A stretch of 64,000 nt of DNA from Candidatus Opimibacter iunctus. Its GTDB lineage: Bacteria; Bacteroidota; Bacteroidia; Chitinophagales; Saprospiraceae. The position numbers and the translations under genes are program-made. Every line of letters begins with the position of its first letter. Position 1 is the stretch's first letter. The stretch covers positions 62,001-126,000 of the forward strand of contig JADJVH010000002.1 of the NCBI GenBank assembly GCA_016716665.1, written 5' to 3'. A model generated the notes under the pieces. It was not told where the DNA came from. It did no database searches and saw only the letters and a list, made by a program, of their open reading frames with translations. This document shows, piece by piece, positions 25,724-33,802 of this stretch.

Positions 25724-27511
25724 ATGAAATCATCCACCTCCATCATCCTCATCGCCATCGTCTGGTTTTTCCTGGGCTTCTCCTACTATCCGAAATGGGA
25801 AAAACCCTGGTCCGAAGCTGCCATCAGCTGGGATGTAAGCGGCTATTACCATTACCTGCCGGCCATCTTTATCTATCATGATATACGGCAGCAAATCTGG
25901 ATGAATGAGATCAACCAAAAGTATCTCCCATCCCCCGCACAGGACCAGGCATTCGGACATCAAAACTCCGGCAACAAGGTCAACAAATACGCCATAGGAC
26001 AAGCTGTTCTTTTTTCTCCTTTCTTCCTTGTGGCACATGGATATGCGAAGTTGACAGGGTCATATCCCGCTGATGGATATAGCCTGCCATATCAGTTCGC
26101 TATCTGGTTTGGCAGCTTGCTATTCTCTATCCTCGGGCTCGTACTGCTCAGGCGGATATTGCTCCGGTATTTTGATGATGAAGTGGTCAAGTTGACTCTC
26201 TTCGGATTGGCTATCGGGACACACTGGATGGAGTATGCATCTATCACCAATGGCATGAATCACACCTGGCTCTTCACCCTGCTGTGTGTATTGATCCTAT
26301 CTACCATGCGGTTTTATAAAACAGCAGACTGGACCTCAGTAGTAGGTATAGGTGCATCCCTTGGACTCGCAGTGTTGACACGGCCCACAGAAATTGTATG
26401 GGTATTGATCCCATTGCTGTGGGGTGTGACGACAGTAAAGGATCGGAAGACTTATATCCTGAGCCATTGGAGAAAAGCAGCAGTGGCAATCATCATCAGC
26501 GGAGGGATCATCTTTATCCAACTCGCCTATTGGAAATACGCTGCCGGTGAATGGATTGTCTATAGTTACGGTGACCAGGGCTTCAACTGGTTACACCCGA
26601 AGATCTGGCGCGGACTCATGGGCGTCAATATCGGCTGGTGGATTTACACACCATTGATGCTCCTGGCTATGTTGGGATGGTATGGGGTTTATAAAAAACA
26701 CAACACTATTTTTTGGCCAGCTTTTCTCACCACGATGCTTGCGATTTATATCACGCTTAGCTGGGCACATTTTGAAGGCGGAGGCGGATTAGGTCAGCGC
26801 AACCTGATCCAGATATACCCTTTAATGGCTTTCCCATTGGCTGCCTTGATCGGATGGTTTTATCAAACCAGGGTAGGGCGGTGGAGCATCATAGTCATTA
26901 TCGCATTCAACATCTATTACACCGGATGGTGGATCAACCAGGCGCACAAAGGCGGCTTCTTCCAGGCAGGACAGATGACAACACCTTATTTCTATAATGT
27001 AGTGTTGCGCTCCAATCCTGACCCTGATCTATTTAAATTACTCGATACGAAAGAGTATTTTCAAGGGGCGCCACAAGACCTCAGGCCTATCTATCAGATT
27101 GACTTCGAACAAGACACTCTGTTTTGCTCGACCGACTGGCCGGCAGGAGGCAAAGCGACATGCCTCAACGCAGAGGTTCAATCCTTTGGCCCTGTCAACC
27201 TCCCTGTGTCAGCAGATTGCGCCCAGTGGATCAGGCTCGAAGCTGACTTCCTCATCCGGACACATGAATGGGATGTATGGAAGTATGCCCAATGGATCGT
27301 CCAATTCTACCAGGGTGACCAGGCCATCAAGACCAATCTGATCCGCGTACAACGATTGATACCTGTTGATCAGGTAGCTACCCATCTGTATTTTGACGTA
27401 AAAGTCCCTTCAGGCCCTTATGACCGATGCACGATGTCTATCTGGAACGGAGGCTCCACCCAATCATTGCTGATGGACAACCTGAAGGTGAGCTGCTTTA
27501 AAGATCGATGA
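25724..27511 (+). CDS. Polytopic membrane protein, GT-C glycosyltransferase-like
   Basis: The 595-residue product has about eleven membrane segments. An early periplasmic motif, EAAISWDVSGYYHYLPA (about residues 28-44), places an acidic residue in the first loop, as in GT-C enzymes of the PMT/ArnT type. A soluble C-terminal region of about 150 residues (from YFQGAPQDLRPIY) looks beta-sandwich-like. GT-C enzymes move sugars from polyprenyl-phosphate donors on the outer face of the inner membrane. Donor and acceptor are unknown. It stands alone and no plus-strand terminator follows. Confidence 0.65.
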   Translation: MKSSTSIILIAIVWFFLGFSYYPKWEKPWSEAAISWDVSGYYHYLPAIFIYHDIRQQIWMNEINQKYLPSPAQDQAFGHQNSGNKVNKYAIGQAVLFSPFFLVAHGYAKLTGSYPADGYSLPYQFAIWFGSLLFSILGLVLLRRILLRYFDDEVVKLTLFGLAIGTHWMEYASITNGMNHTWLFTLLCVLILSTMRFYKTADWTSVVGIGASLGLAVLTRPTEIVWVLIPLLWGVTTVKDRKTYILSHWRKAAVAIIISGGIIFIQLAYWKYAAGEWIVYSYGDQGFNWLHPKIWRGLMGVNIGWWIYTPLMLLAMLGWYGVYKKHNTIFWPAFLTTMLAIYITLSWAHFEGGGGLGQRNLIQIYPLMAFPLAALIGWFYQTRVGRWSIIVIIAFNIYYTGWWINQAHKGGFFQAGQMTTPYFYNVVLRSNPDPDLFKLLDTKEYFQGAPQDLRPIYQIDFEQDTLFCSTDWPAGGKATCLNAEVQSFGPVNLPVSADCAQWIRLEADFLIRTHEWDVWKYAQWIVQFYQGDQAIKTNLIRVQRLIPVDQVATHLYFDVKVPSGPYDRCTMSIWNGGSTQSLLMDNLKVSCFKDR

Positions 27512-27708
27512 TCTTGTGATCGGGTGATGTTGCGATCAGTGGCTTTGATGAAGTACGGTGGATTGCTGAGGTGAGGCAGGGCTTAATTTATCTCTGGCAA
27601 CACAATGGAACCTAAAACTTAAAAGTGGGGTGAAGACTTCCTGGTTCTTTTTTCCGTGTTCGGAATTCCTTGTTCTCTTACTTTTTTCCGGTAAAAAAGA
27701 ATAAAAAA

Positions 27709-27744
27709 AAGACCGATCCTAACCCCCCTGTTTGGACCGGTCTT
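27709..27744 (-). terminator. Terminator-shaped hairpin pointing to the minus strand
   Basis: AAGACCGATCC and GGACCGGTCTT form a stem with one mismatch around a C6-containing loop. On the minus strand the stem is followed by eight T residues; on the plus strand no T run follows. No minus-strand gene is known upstream, so it may end an unannotated short RNA from the htpG upstream region. Confidence 0.4.
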
Positions 27745-27819
27745 AATGAGAAAATCGACATTTGATCATCTCTATTGACATTAGGTATAGCATATTCAAT
27801 GCCAAACTTTCATCCGGAT

Positions 27820-27872
27820 GGCGTGCCAATCCGTCAATTTGACAGAAAAAAGGGCATGGCACGCCTTTTGAC
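27820..27872 (+). promoter_or_regulatory. Inverted repeat and sigma-54-like element upstream of htpG
   Basis: GGCGTGCCA (27820-27828) is mirrored by TGGCACGCC (27857-27865). The right arm starts TGGCACGCCTTTTGAC, which matches the sigma-54 -24/-12 pattern TGGCACG-N4-TTGC except for A in place of C in the -12 doublet. TTTGACAG also occurs twice nearby. The ATG lies 42 bp downstream of the element. The rest of the 27512-27913 gap holds only the hairpin at 27709 and A/T-rich sequence. Confidence 0.4.
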
Positions 27873-27913
27873 AGGCACGGGTAGATATATTAAGTATTAA
27901 AAATCAAATAGTT

Positions 27914-29782
27914 ATGGCCAAAGGTAATATCACGGTACAGACCGAAAATATTTTTCCAATCATCAAAAAATTCCTCTACTCAGACCATGAAATATTCCTG
28001 AGGGAGTTGATCTCCAATGCCATCGATGCTACTTCTAAGCTGGAAGCCATAGCCGGATCCGGTGAAATCGAAGGCGATCTGGGCGACCTGACCATCCATG
28101 TCAGTGTGGACAAAGCCGCAGGTACCATCACCATCAGCGACAAGGGCATAGGGATGACCGAAGCAGAGGTCAAGAAATACCTCAACCAACTCGCTCTCAG
28201 CAGCGCAGAAGAGTTTGTCAAAAAATACCAGGGCAAGACCAATATCATCGGCCACTTCGGTCTAGGATTCTACTCCGCCTTTATGGTAGCTGACAAGGTG
28301 GAAGTGATCACACGCACCTACAAGAAGACCCCGAAAGCTGTGCACTGGATATGTGACGGCAACCCTGAGTACGAAATGGAAGACCATGACCGCAAGGAAC
28401 GCGGCACGGATATCATCCTCCACATCAGCGATGACAGCAAGGAGTTCCTGGATCACGACCGTATCGAAGGACTGCTCAAGAAGTATTGCAGCTTCCTCCC
28501 ATTTCCGATACAGATGGGCATGAGGACGGATATCCGCTGGGAAGGAGAAGGGGAGGACCGCAAGAAAATAGAAGAGCAAGTCCCCAACATCATCAATGAT
28601 ACACATCCACTCTGGAAGAAGAAGCCCGGCAAACTGGCGGACAAGGATTACATCGATTTTTACAAGCAACTCTACCCGATGTCACCGGATCCGATGTTCT
28701 GGATTCATCTCAACATTGACTATCCGTTCAATCTGACTGGTGTCCTATACTTCCCAAAAATTGGTAATCAGTTTGACCAGCAAAAGAATAAGATCCATCT
28801 CTACAGCAACCAGGTCTATGTGACGGATGAGGTCAAGGAGATCGTACCGGAGTTTCTCACCTTGCTCCATGGCGTCATTGACAGCCCGGACATTCCGCTC
28901 AACGTATCCCGCAGTTACCTGCAGAGTGATACCAATGTGAAGAAGATCACTGGCTACATGACCAAGAAGGTAGCTGAGCGATTGGCCAAGCTCTTCAAGG
29001 ATGATCGCGAAGGTTTTGAAAAGAAGTGGGATGATATCGGTGTCTTTGTAAAATATGGGATCATCACCGACGAGAAATTTGCAGAGAAGGCAATGGAATT
29101 TGTGTTGCTGAAAAACACCGAAGGCAAATACTTTACCGTACAGGAATACAAGGACAAGATCAAGGCTAACCAGACCGACAAATACGATCGCACAGTGGCT
29201 TTGTATACGCCTTCCCCTGAGTTGCACACTTCATACATCAAGCAAGCTACCGATATGGGTTATGATGTATTGCATCTGTATCACATCATCGACAATCACT
29301 TTATCCAGCAGTTGGAGTATAAGGGTGAGAACCTCACCTTTGTGCGCGTAGATTCAGATACCCCTGACCACCTGATCCAGAAAGAAGAGGTGAAAGAATC
29401 CGTGTTGAGTGAAAAGGAACAGGAAAAAGTAAAAGAACTCTTTGCCGCACTTCCCGGTGTCAATGCAGGTCAATTGATGCTTCGCCCGATGTCCCCAGAA
29501 GGACATCCGGTGATGATCACACGTCCTGAGTTTATGCGCCGTATGCAGGAGATGCAGGCTATGCAGGGTATGGAAGGAATGGATAAGATGGATGGACACT
29601 ACCAGGTCATCGTCAATTCAAATCATCCCCTCATCGCTGACAAGCTGCTCAACATGCGCAGCCCGGAGAAGAAGGAGAAGTTTGCAGCCTATCTGCTTCG
29701 CTTAGCCAAGCTCAATCAAGGTATGCTCCGAGGCGAGGAGATGAATGCCTTCATCAATGACAGCATCGAATTCCTCTCCTAA
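27914..29782 (+). CDS. htpG: Molecular chaperone HtpG (Hsp90)
   Basis: The 622-residue product has all Hsp90 parts in order. The ATPase domain shows IFLRELISNAIDATSKL, DKGIGMT and GHFGLGFYSAFMVADKV. The middle domain contains NVSRSYLQSD with the catalytic-loop arginine. A C-terminal dimerisation domain follows. The charged linker of eukaryotic Hsp90 is missing, as expected for bacteria. HtpG is a cytosolic, stress-related chaperone. A Met/Gln-rich insertion near residues 535-555 (RRMQEMQAMQGMEGMDKM) is notable. The gene is single and ends at a strong terminator. Confidence 0.97.
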   Translation: MAKGNITVQTENIFPIIKKFLYSDHEIFLRELISNAIDATSKLEAIAGSGEIEGDLGDLTIHVSVDKAAGTITISDKGIGMTEAEVKKYLNQLALSSAEEFVKKYQGKTNIIGHFGLGFYSAFMVADKVEVITRTYKKTPKAVHWICDGNPEYEMEDHDRKERGTDIILHISDDSKEFLDHDRIEGLLKKYCSFLPFPIQMGMRTDIRWEGEGEDRKKIEEQVPNIINDTHPLWKKKPGKLADKDYIDFYKQLYPMSPDPMFWIHLNIDYPFNLTGVLYFPKIGNQFDQQKNKIHLYSNQVYVTDEVKEIVPEFLTLLHGVIDSPDIPLNVSRSYLQSDTNVKKITGYMTKKVAERLAKLFKDDREGFEKKWDDIGVFVKYGIITDEKFAEKAMEFVLLKNTEGKYFTVQEYKDKIKANQTDKYDRTVALYTPSPELHTSYIKQATDMGYDVLHLYHIIDNHFIQQLEYKGENLTFVRVDSDTPDHLIQKEEVKESVLSEKEQEKVKELFAALPGVNAGQLMLRPMSPEGHPVMITRPEFMRRMQEMQAMQGMEGMDKMDGHYQVIVNSNHPLIADKLLNMRSPEKKEKFAAYLLRLAKLNQGMLRGEEMNAFINDSIEFLS

Positions 29783-29788
29783 TGCACA

Positions 29789-29828
29789 AAAAAAATAGAG
29801 GCGGGTGTTCACCTGCCTCTATTTTTTT
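29789..29828 (+). terminator. Strong htpG terminator
   Basis: AATAGAGGCGGGTG-TT-CACCTGCCTCTATT forms a long stem followed by a T7 run, and is preceded by an A run, so it could also work in the minus direction. Confidence 0.9.
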
Positions 29829-29829
29829 A

Positions 29830-29853
29830 AGTCCCCTTTAGGGGATTTAGGGG
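29830..29853 (+). repeat. GTCCCCTTTAGGGGAT palindromic repeat, copy 1
   Basis: A palindrome, GTCCCCTTTAGGGGAT, is followed by TTAGGGG. The same 16-mer occurs inverted inside the 16S-23S spacer at 57484-57499. It is a common interspersed motif style in Bacteroidota, known from memory. Confidence 0.7.
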
Positions 29854-30079
29854 TAAAAACAATACCACCTGACACAAAACTTGCGGGCCGTTTTTCGCCT
29901 TCTTTTTTTAAAGAGGAGAGCTATTGGGTGTTATGCCGACCACATCAAATAAAAAGCCAGGTGGTAATTCAGAGGCCAAATATACTAAACATATGATAAT
30001 TTATTATAAAAAAAACATATTTATAATGTTAATGTACCATATGGCCTCAGATATCCTTAACAAGCTGCTGATCAGCTAT

Positions 30080-31207
30080 TTATTTAGTAAAAGGATCGGC
30101 AAAGCGTTCGTCATTCATGTAATTATCGTCTGTCAGGGAGTGCAGAAATGCTACGACGGAGGACACTTCACCTTCTGATAGCCCAAGTTTGATTGCATCT
30201 CCGGTATCCCAGCTCTTGAATACATTGTCCAGGTTAGGAGACTTCTTGATGTCATTATTGTAGTGATTGACGACCTCTTCGAGCGTTGCAAAGCGTCCGT
30301 CATGCATGTATGGGGCAGTCATGGCAACATTGCGCAGGGAAGGAATCTTGAATACGCCTACCAGTTTTGGATCGAATACGCCCATGCCTACATCAATATA
30401 CGCTTCATCGAGTCCGATGTCTGCGATATCCTGCGCCCAACCAAAGCCACCACCATTTGGCGGGAAGAATGGATCAAAGAATCCACCACGGTCATTGAAG
30501 TCCGGTCCTGAATGGCAGTTGTAGCATGTCCCTTTTCCAAAGAAGATATTCCTTCCTTCTTCAGCTTGCGTAGAGAGTGGTTGTCCTGAATTAAACTGAC
30601 GATCCATCTCACTGTCGCATCCGATCATACTCCTGACAAACTGTGCCATGGCATCTGCGACCCTTGTAGAAGTCACCTCTGCATCACCATACGCTTTGGT
30701 AAACAACTCCTGGTAATAGGGCGCTGCCTTGATCTTGGTCACAAGGAAGTCCATGTTTTCCATCCCCATCTCCTTGTGATTGCGCACAGGCTGCAATACG
30801 AGATCATTGAGGTTGGTAGACCGGCCATCCCAGAACAGCAGGTTATCATCATAAAGGTTGCTGATGGATGGGGCATTGCGGTCGGTGACCTGATGGTCAA
30901 TTCCCTGGCTCACCCTGGCCTGATCTGAAAAGCCAATATCCTGATGGTGACATGATCCACAGGAGACCGTGTTGTCTATCGACAATATCTTGTCATAGAA
31001 CAATACCCGGCCCAGCGTGGCTCCGGCATCAGTGATCCCAAGGTCCTGGCCAGCCATGTGGCTGTGCATCCCGCCCCATTTTGGTGTGTAGTCATACGAG
31101 GTCTCCGGCAACACCGGGTAATCGATTTTAGTCTGGAAAGAATCCTTTTGACAGGATGTCAGTACGAACAGTGTAAAGAGGGACAGCAAAGTCAGAAATG
31201 GTTTCAT
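30080..31207 (-). CDS. Di-heme cytochrome c peroxidase (CcpA/MauG family) lipoprotein
   Basis: The 375-residue product starts with a lipoprotein signal (LFVLTSCQKD, Cys19). It has two heme c sites, VSCGSCH (Cys83, Cys86, His87) and CYNCH (Cys228, Cys231, His232). The pattern FYDKILSIDNTVSCGSCH, then WDGR and PYMHDGRFATLEEVVNHYN, is characteristic of bacterial di-heme peroxidases, which reduce hydrogen peroxide with electrons from cytochromes in the periplasm. It is the last gene of a three-gene minus operon after a lipoprotein and a barrel-like protein (37 bp gap). Those neighbours suggest a specialised role, possibly an oxidising MauG-like activity. Confidence 0.92.
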   Translation of the reverse strand: MKPFLTLLSLFTLFVLTSCQKDSFQTKIDYPVLPETSYDYTPKWGGMHSHMAGQDLGITDAGATLGRVLFYDKILSIDNTVSCGSCHHQDIGFSDQARVSQGIDHQVTDRNAPSISNLYDDNLLFWDGRSTNLNDLVLQPVRNHKEMGMENMDFLVTKIKAAPYYQELFTKAYGDAEVTSTRVADAMAQFVRSMIGCDSEMDRQFNSGQPLSTQAEEGRNIFFGKGTCYNCHSGPDFNDRGGFFDPFFPPNGGGFGWAQDIADIGLDEAYIDVGMGVFDPKLVGVFKIPSLRNVAMTAPYMHDGRFATLEEVVNHYNNDIKKSPNLDNVFKSWDTGDAIKLGLSEGEVSSVVAFLHSLTDDNYMNDERFADPFTK

Positions 31208-31244
31208 ATCGGGTATGATTTGAATGAAAAATAAGTATTATTTA

Positions 31245-31898
31245 TTAAAAATGAAAGCGCAGATAGATCGTGGCAGGCTCTACGACATCAAGTGAGTTGC
31301 CCTCCACAGTATCTTTTGTATTGTCGAAATCAGGGAAATTCGTAAAGAGTTGCTGCAATTCAGAATGGGTCACAGAGTAGATCAGGCTTGCCTCTGTCCC
31401 CAGGCTGATACGCGGATGCACAAAAAACCTGAAGTCAATGACTGGACCTATCCCCGCATTCCATTGTAATCTCCGTGTCGTGACTCGGTCAAATCCACTG
31501 TCTTCAATAATATCTTCCCTTGAATATCCACCAGTCAATTGTACTCCCGCCCTGATCAACCAGTTTTTTTCGCTGAAGATATTTCTTGTTCCCGCCAGTT
31601 GTCCGGAAAGAGTTAATTGCTTGCTCACATCAGTATCTACGAAACCATCATGTTGAGTATCGGCCCGGTTATATCCCGGCCTGAAACCCGCCTGCACAGC
31701 ATATCGCTGCCCTGCATATTCAAGTGTAAAAGCCGCGTAGGATTTGTTGGTGTTCTCGCCGTTGAAGAGTTCATGCAGGATATCTCCGGCACTGATACCA
31801 AGGCTCCAGTGGTAGTATCTGGTGGAGTCGGATTGACTTCGGCCATAGGTCGTACAGAACAAAATGCAAATAGCTATATGGACTATTGGTTTGGACAT
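31245..31898 (-). CDS. Small outer-membrane barrel-like protein, 217 aa
   Basis: The product has a signal peptide (MSKPIVHIAICILFCTTYGRSQ). The mature part has alternating strand patterns (YAAFTLEYAGQRYAVQAGFRPGY, LIRAGVQLTGGYSRED) and a terminal aromatic signature ending in RFHF, as in small outer-membrane barrels. No family was recognised. It lies 3 bp after the lipoprotein gene and 37 bp before the di-heme peroxidase gene, so the three are probably one transcript. It may be a surface partner of that peroxidase system. This is inference. Confidence 0.68.
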   Translation of the reverse strand: MSKPIVHIAICILFCTTYGRSQSDSTRYYHWSLGISAGDILHELFNGENTNKSYAAFTLEYAGQRYAVQAGFRPGYNRADTQHDGFVDTDVSKQLTLSGQLAGTRNIFSEKNWLIRAGVQLTGGYSREDIIEDSGFDRVTTRRLQWNAGIGPVIDFRFFVHPRISLGTEASLIYSVTHSELQQLFTNFPDFDNTKDTVEGNSLDVVEPATIYLRFHF

Positions 31899-31901
31899 GA
31901 T

Positions 31902-33200
31902 CTATCGGGGATATTTTAGGATAAAAGTCTGCGGTTGGCTATTGTTGAATATTGTACCGACCAGGTAGATGATGTCCTGCTCCACGATCAGATCAGCAAA
32001 GGTCAATGCCGGAAGGTCAAAGGACTTGATGACAGATACCAGCGGCAGATGCGTGAGGTCTGCAATCTCAAGGCGCTGCACGCCATTGTCACTGATGACA
32101 TAGACTGCCTGGGATTCATCAGGGGTCAACCTGGTAAGCAGTACAAATGAATTGGCATCCGGATTGAGCGTACCTACATTCTGGCCATCGCGGTTGATGA
32201 TGGCGCCTTCACGGCCGCAGATAAACAAGTCTGTACCTTCAGCGCATGTCGACTGAAGGTCTGGCTGTATGATCCGGGCAGGTACAGAGGTGACCGCTGT
32301 GATCTTGCCGATATCGTTGATGGTATATTTCTTTGCTTCATTCGATCCGATGGTCAACACAGTGATTTGGTCACCCGGGAAAACAGCAACATTCTGGTTG
32401 ACAGACATGCCGGGCCTGGAATCAATAGATGCCAGATTGGTCCTGCTCAGGACCTGGAAATTATTGTTAAACTCATCCGTCGCAGTAAACACGTATTGAT
32501 TATGCACATTGGCAGCCCATAGGATCTGATTAAAGTTCTTGGAATGGGTTGCCGTCAATGATGGAAAATCATATTTTCTCAGCCATCCCGGAGACTGGTC
32601 AAATCCGAAAGCATTGGTGGTGCCGTTCCATGTCGACATCTCCAACGAAGGAAAACTCAATACGATATCATGTACAGTATTGGTGATTGTTCCGGTTTTA
32701 TAATTGCATGTAGAGAAATCATTGTTGACACGGTCAAACAATACCATTTCATCCACATCAGGGGCATGGGCTGCCTTGTCATAGAATCCCTGGAACATAT
32801 CAATATGCTGCTCTATACACAAGGTGGACGAATACATGAATCGATCATCGACCGCACAGTATAGTTTGAAGCAAATCACCGGTGAAAACAGGGTAGTGGA
32901 CACTGAAAAACTAGTGGTATCTACTTCCTTGATTCTCTTCAATACGGTCACATCCTGACTGACCACCGGGGTAGGGCTGTTTGGAATCGGCGAGGAAGAT
33001 TGGAGCAGGATATATTCCTTAAATCCGGTGACATTGACTTTGTCCCATGACAATTCAGTGAGGGACAGATTTTGGGAATAATCCAGGGTCAGGGCAGGAT
33101 CAGCACTAGAAGGCGCAGGGTCATCCAGCGTACATCCGGACGCCAGGATCATGGCGGATGCGGTGAGCAGAGCTATATATTGACCTATCAGGTACTTCAT
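31902..33200 (-). CDS. Lipoprotein with FnIII-like N-terminus and propeller-like C-terminus
   Basis: The 432-residue product has a lipobox (ILASGC, Cys23). Residues about 40-130 (LSLTELSWDKVNVTGFKEYILLQSSS) resemble a fibronectin type III-like module. The remainder (FVFTATDEFNNNFQVLSR, TLNPDANSFVLLTRLTPDESQAVYVI) has repeated strands suggestive of a beta-propeller. No catalytic motif is seen. It leads the operon that ends in the di-heme peroxidase. Upstream, AGGAGG lies 14-19 bases before the ATG and could act as an unusually strong Shine-Dalgarno sequence for this phylum. Confidence 0.68.
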   Translation of the reverse strand: MKYLIGQYIALLTASAMILASGCTLDDPAPSSADPALTLDYSQNLSLTELSWDKVNVTGFKEYILLQSSSPIPNSPTPVVSQDVTVLKRIKEVDTTSFSVSTTLFSPVICFKLYCAVDDRFMYSSTLCIEQHIDMFQGFYDKAAHAPDVDEMVLFDRVNNDFSTCNYKTGTITNTVHDIVLSFPSLEMSTWNGTTNAFGFDQSPGWLRKYDFPSLTATHSKNFNQILWAANVHNQYVFTATDEFNNNFQVLSRTNLASIDSRPGMSVNQNVAVFPGDQITVLTIGSNEAKKYTINDIGKITAVTSVPARIIQPDLQSTCAEGTDLFICGREGAIINRDGQNVGTLNPDANSFVLLTRLTPDESQAVYVISDNGVQRLEIADLTHLPLVSVIKSFDLPALTFADLIVEQDIIYLVGTIFNNSQPQTFILKYPR

Positions 33201-33244
33201 GCGGTGTGAGATTTGCCTCCTTTAAAAACGATAGACGTAAACCA

Positions 33245-33279
33245 TTTGCCCCCGGGTTGGGTTTATAACTTTAAATTTG
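33245..33279 (+). promoter_or_regulatory. Promoter of the 172-aa gene and rnr
   Basis: TTTG (33245-33248) and TAAATTTG (33272-33279) match the Bacteroidota -33/-7 pattern with a slightly long spacer of 23. The GTG start at 33284 is only 4 bases past the -7 element, so the mRNA would be leaderless. Confidence 0.5.
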
Positions 33280-33283
33280 TCTT

Positions 33284-33802
33284 GTGAAAAGACTACCGAC
33301 GGCCCAGTTTGCCGAATTTATTGAATTCTTCCCTCCCCTGGAACTCCCTTTGAGCCTTTTGCCGGATATGAGTCAGATTCCATCTGACCCTATCCCGCTG
33401 CCCGGAGTGTTGCAGGATGCCTATATCCTTCCCTTTGAAAGCGATGAGGTGGACGAGTTTACAGAATATGTCCCCTATGGCCGGATTTCCGGCACCAGGA
33501 ATTATTATGCCATGATCTATTGGAAGGCAGGTGTGCTACGCTATGAGTTTATCCTGGCCACTTATTCTGCCGAAGGTGAACCCCTTAGTCACGCTATTGT
33601 AGGCGGATTACGTTATGAAGAAGAAGGGATTCTGCACTCTGTTGCAGTGATCCATGAAGACATGAGTATCGTCATCGCTGAAGGCATAGCGCAATCGGAT
33701 GAGGCCGGCCTGGATCCGGATCAGACACAGACCTACCTGATGGAAATTTTACCCACAGGTATTATTACTTACGAAACGAATGAAGAAAACAAAGAAGAGT
33801 AA
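33284..33802 (+). CDS. Uncharacterised acidic cytosolic protein upstream of rnr
   Basis: The 172-residue product starts at GTG (GTG AAA AGA CTA CCG). It has no signal peptide or membrane segment and is acidic, ending YETNEENKEE. Aromatic strand segments (YGRISGTRNYYAMIYWKAGVLRYEFILATYS, here only indicative) suggest a beta-rich fold. The family was not recognised. Its last 23 bases overlap the start of rnr in another frame, so the two are likely translationally coupled. Confidence 0.7.
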   Translation: MKRLPTAQFAEFIEFFPPLELPLSLLPDMSQIPSDPIPLPGVLQDAYILPFESDEVDEFTEYVPYGRISGTRNYYAMIYWKAGVLRYEFILATYSAEGEPLSHAIVGGLRYEEEGILHSVAVIHEDMSIVIAEGIAQSDEAGLDPDQTQTYLMEILPTGIITYETNEENKEE

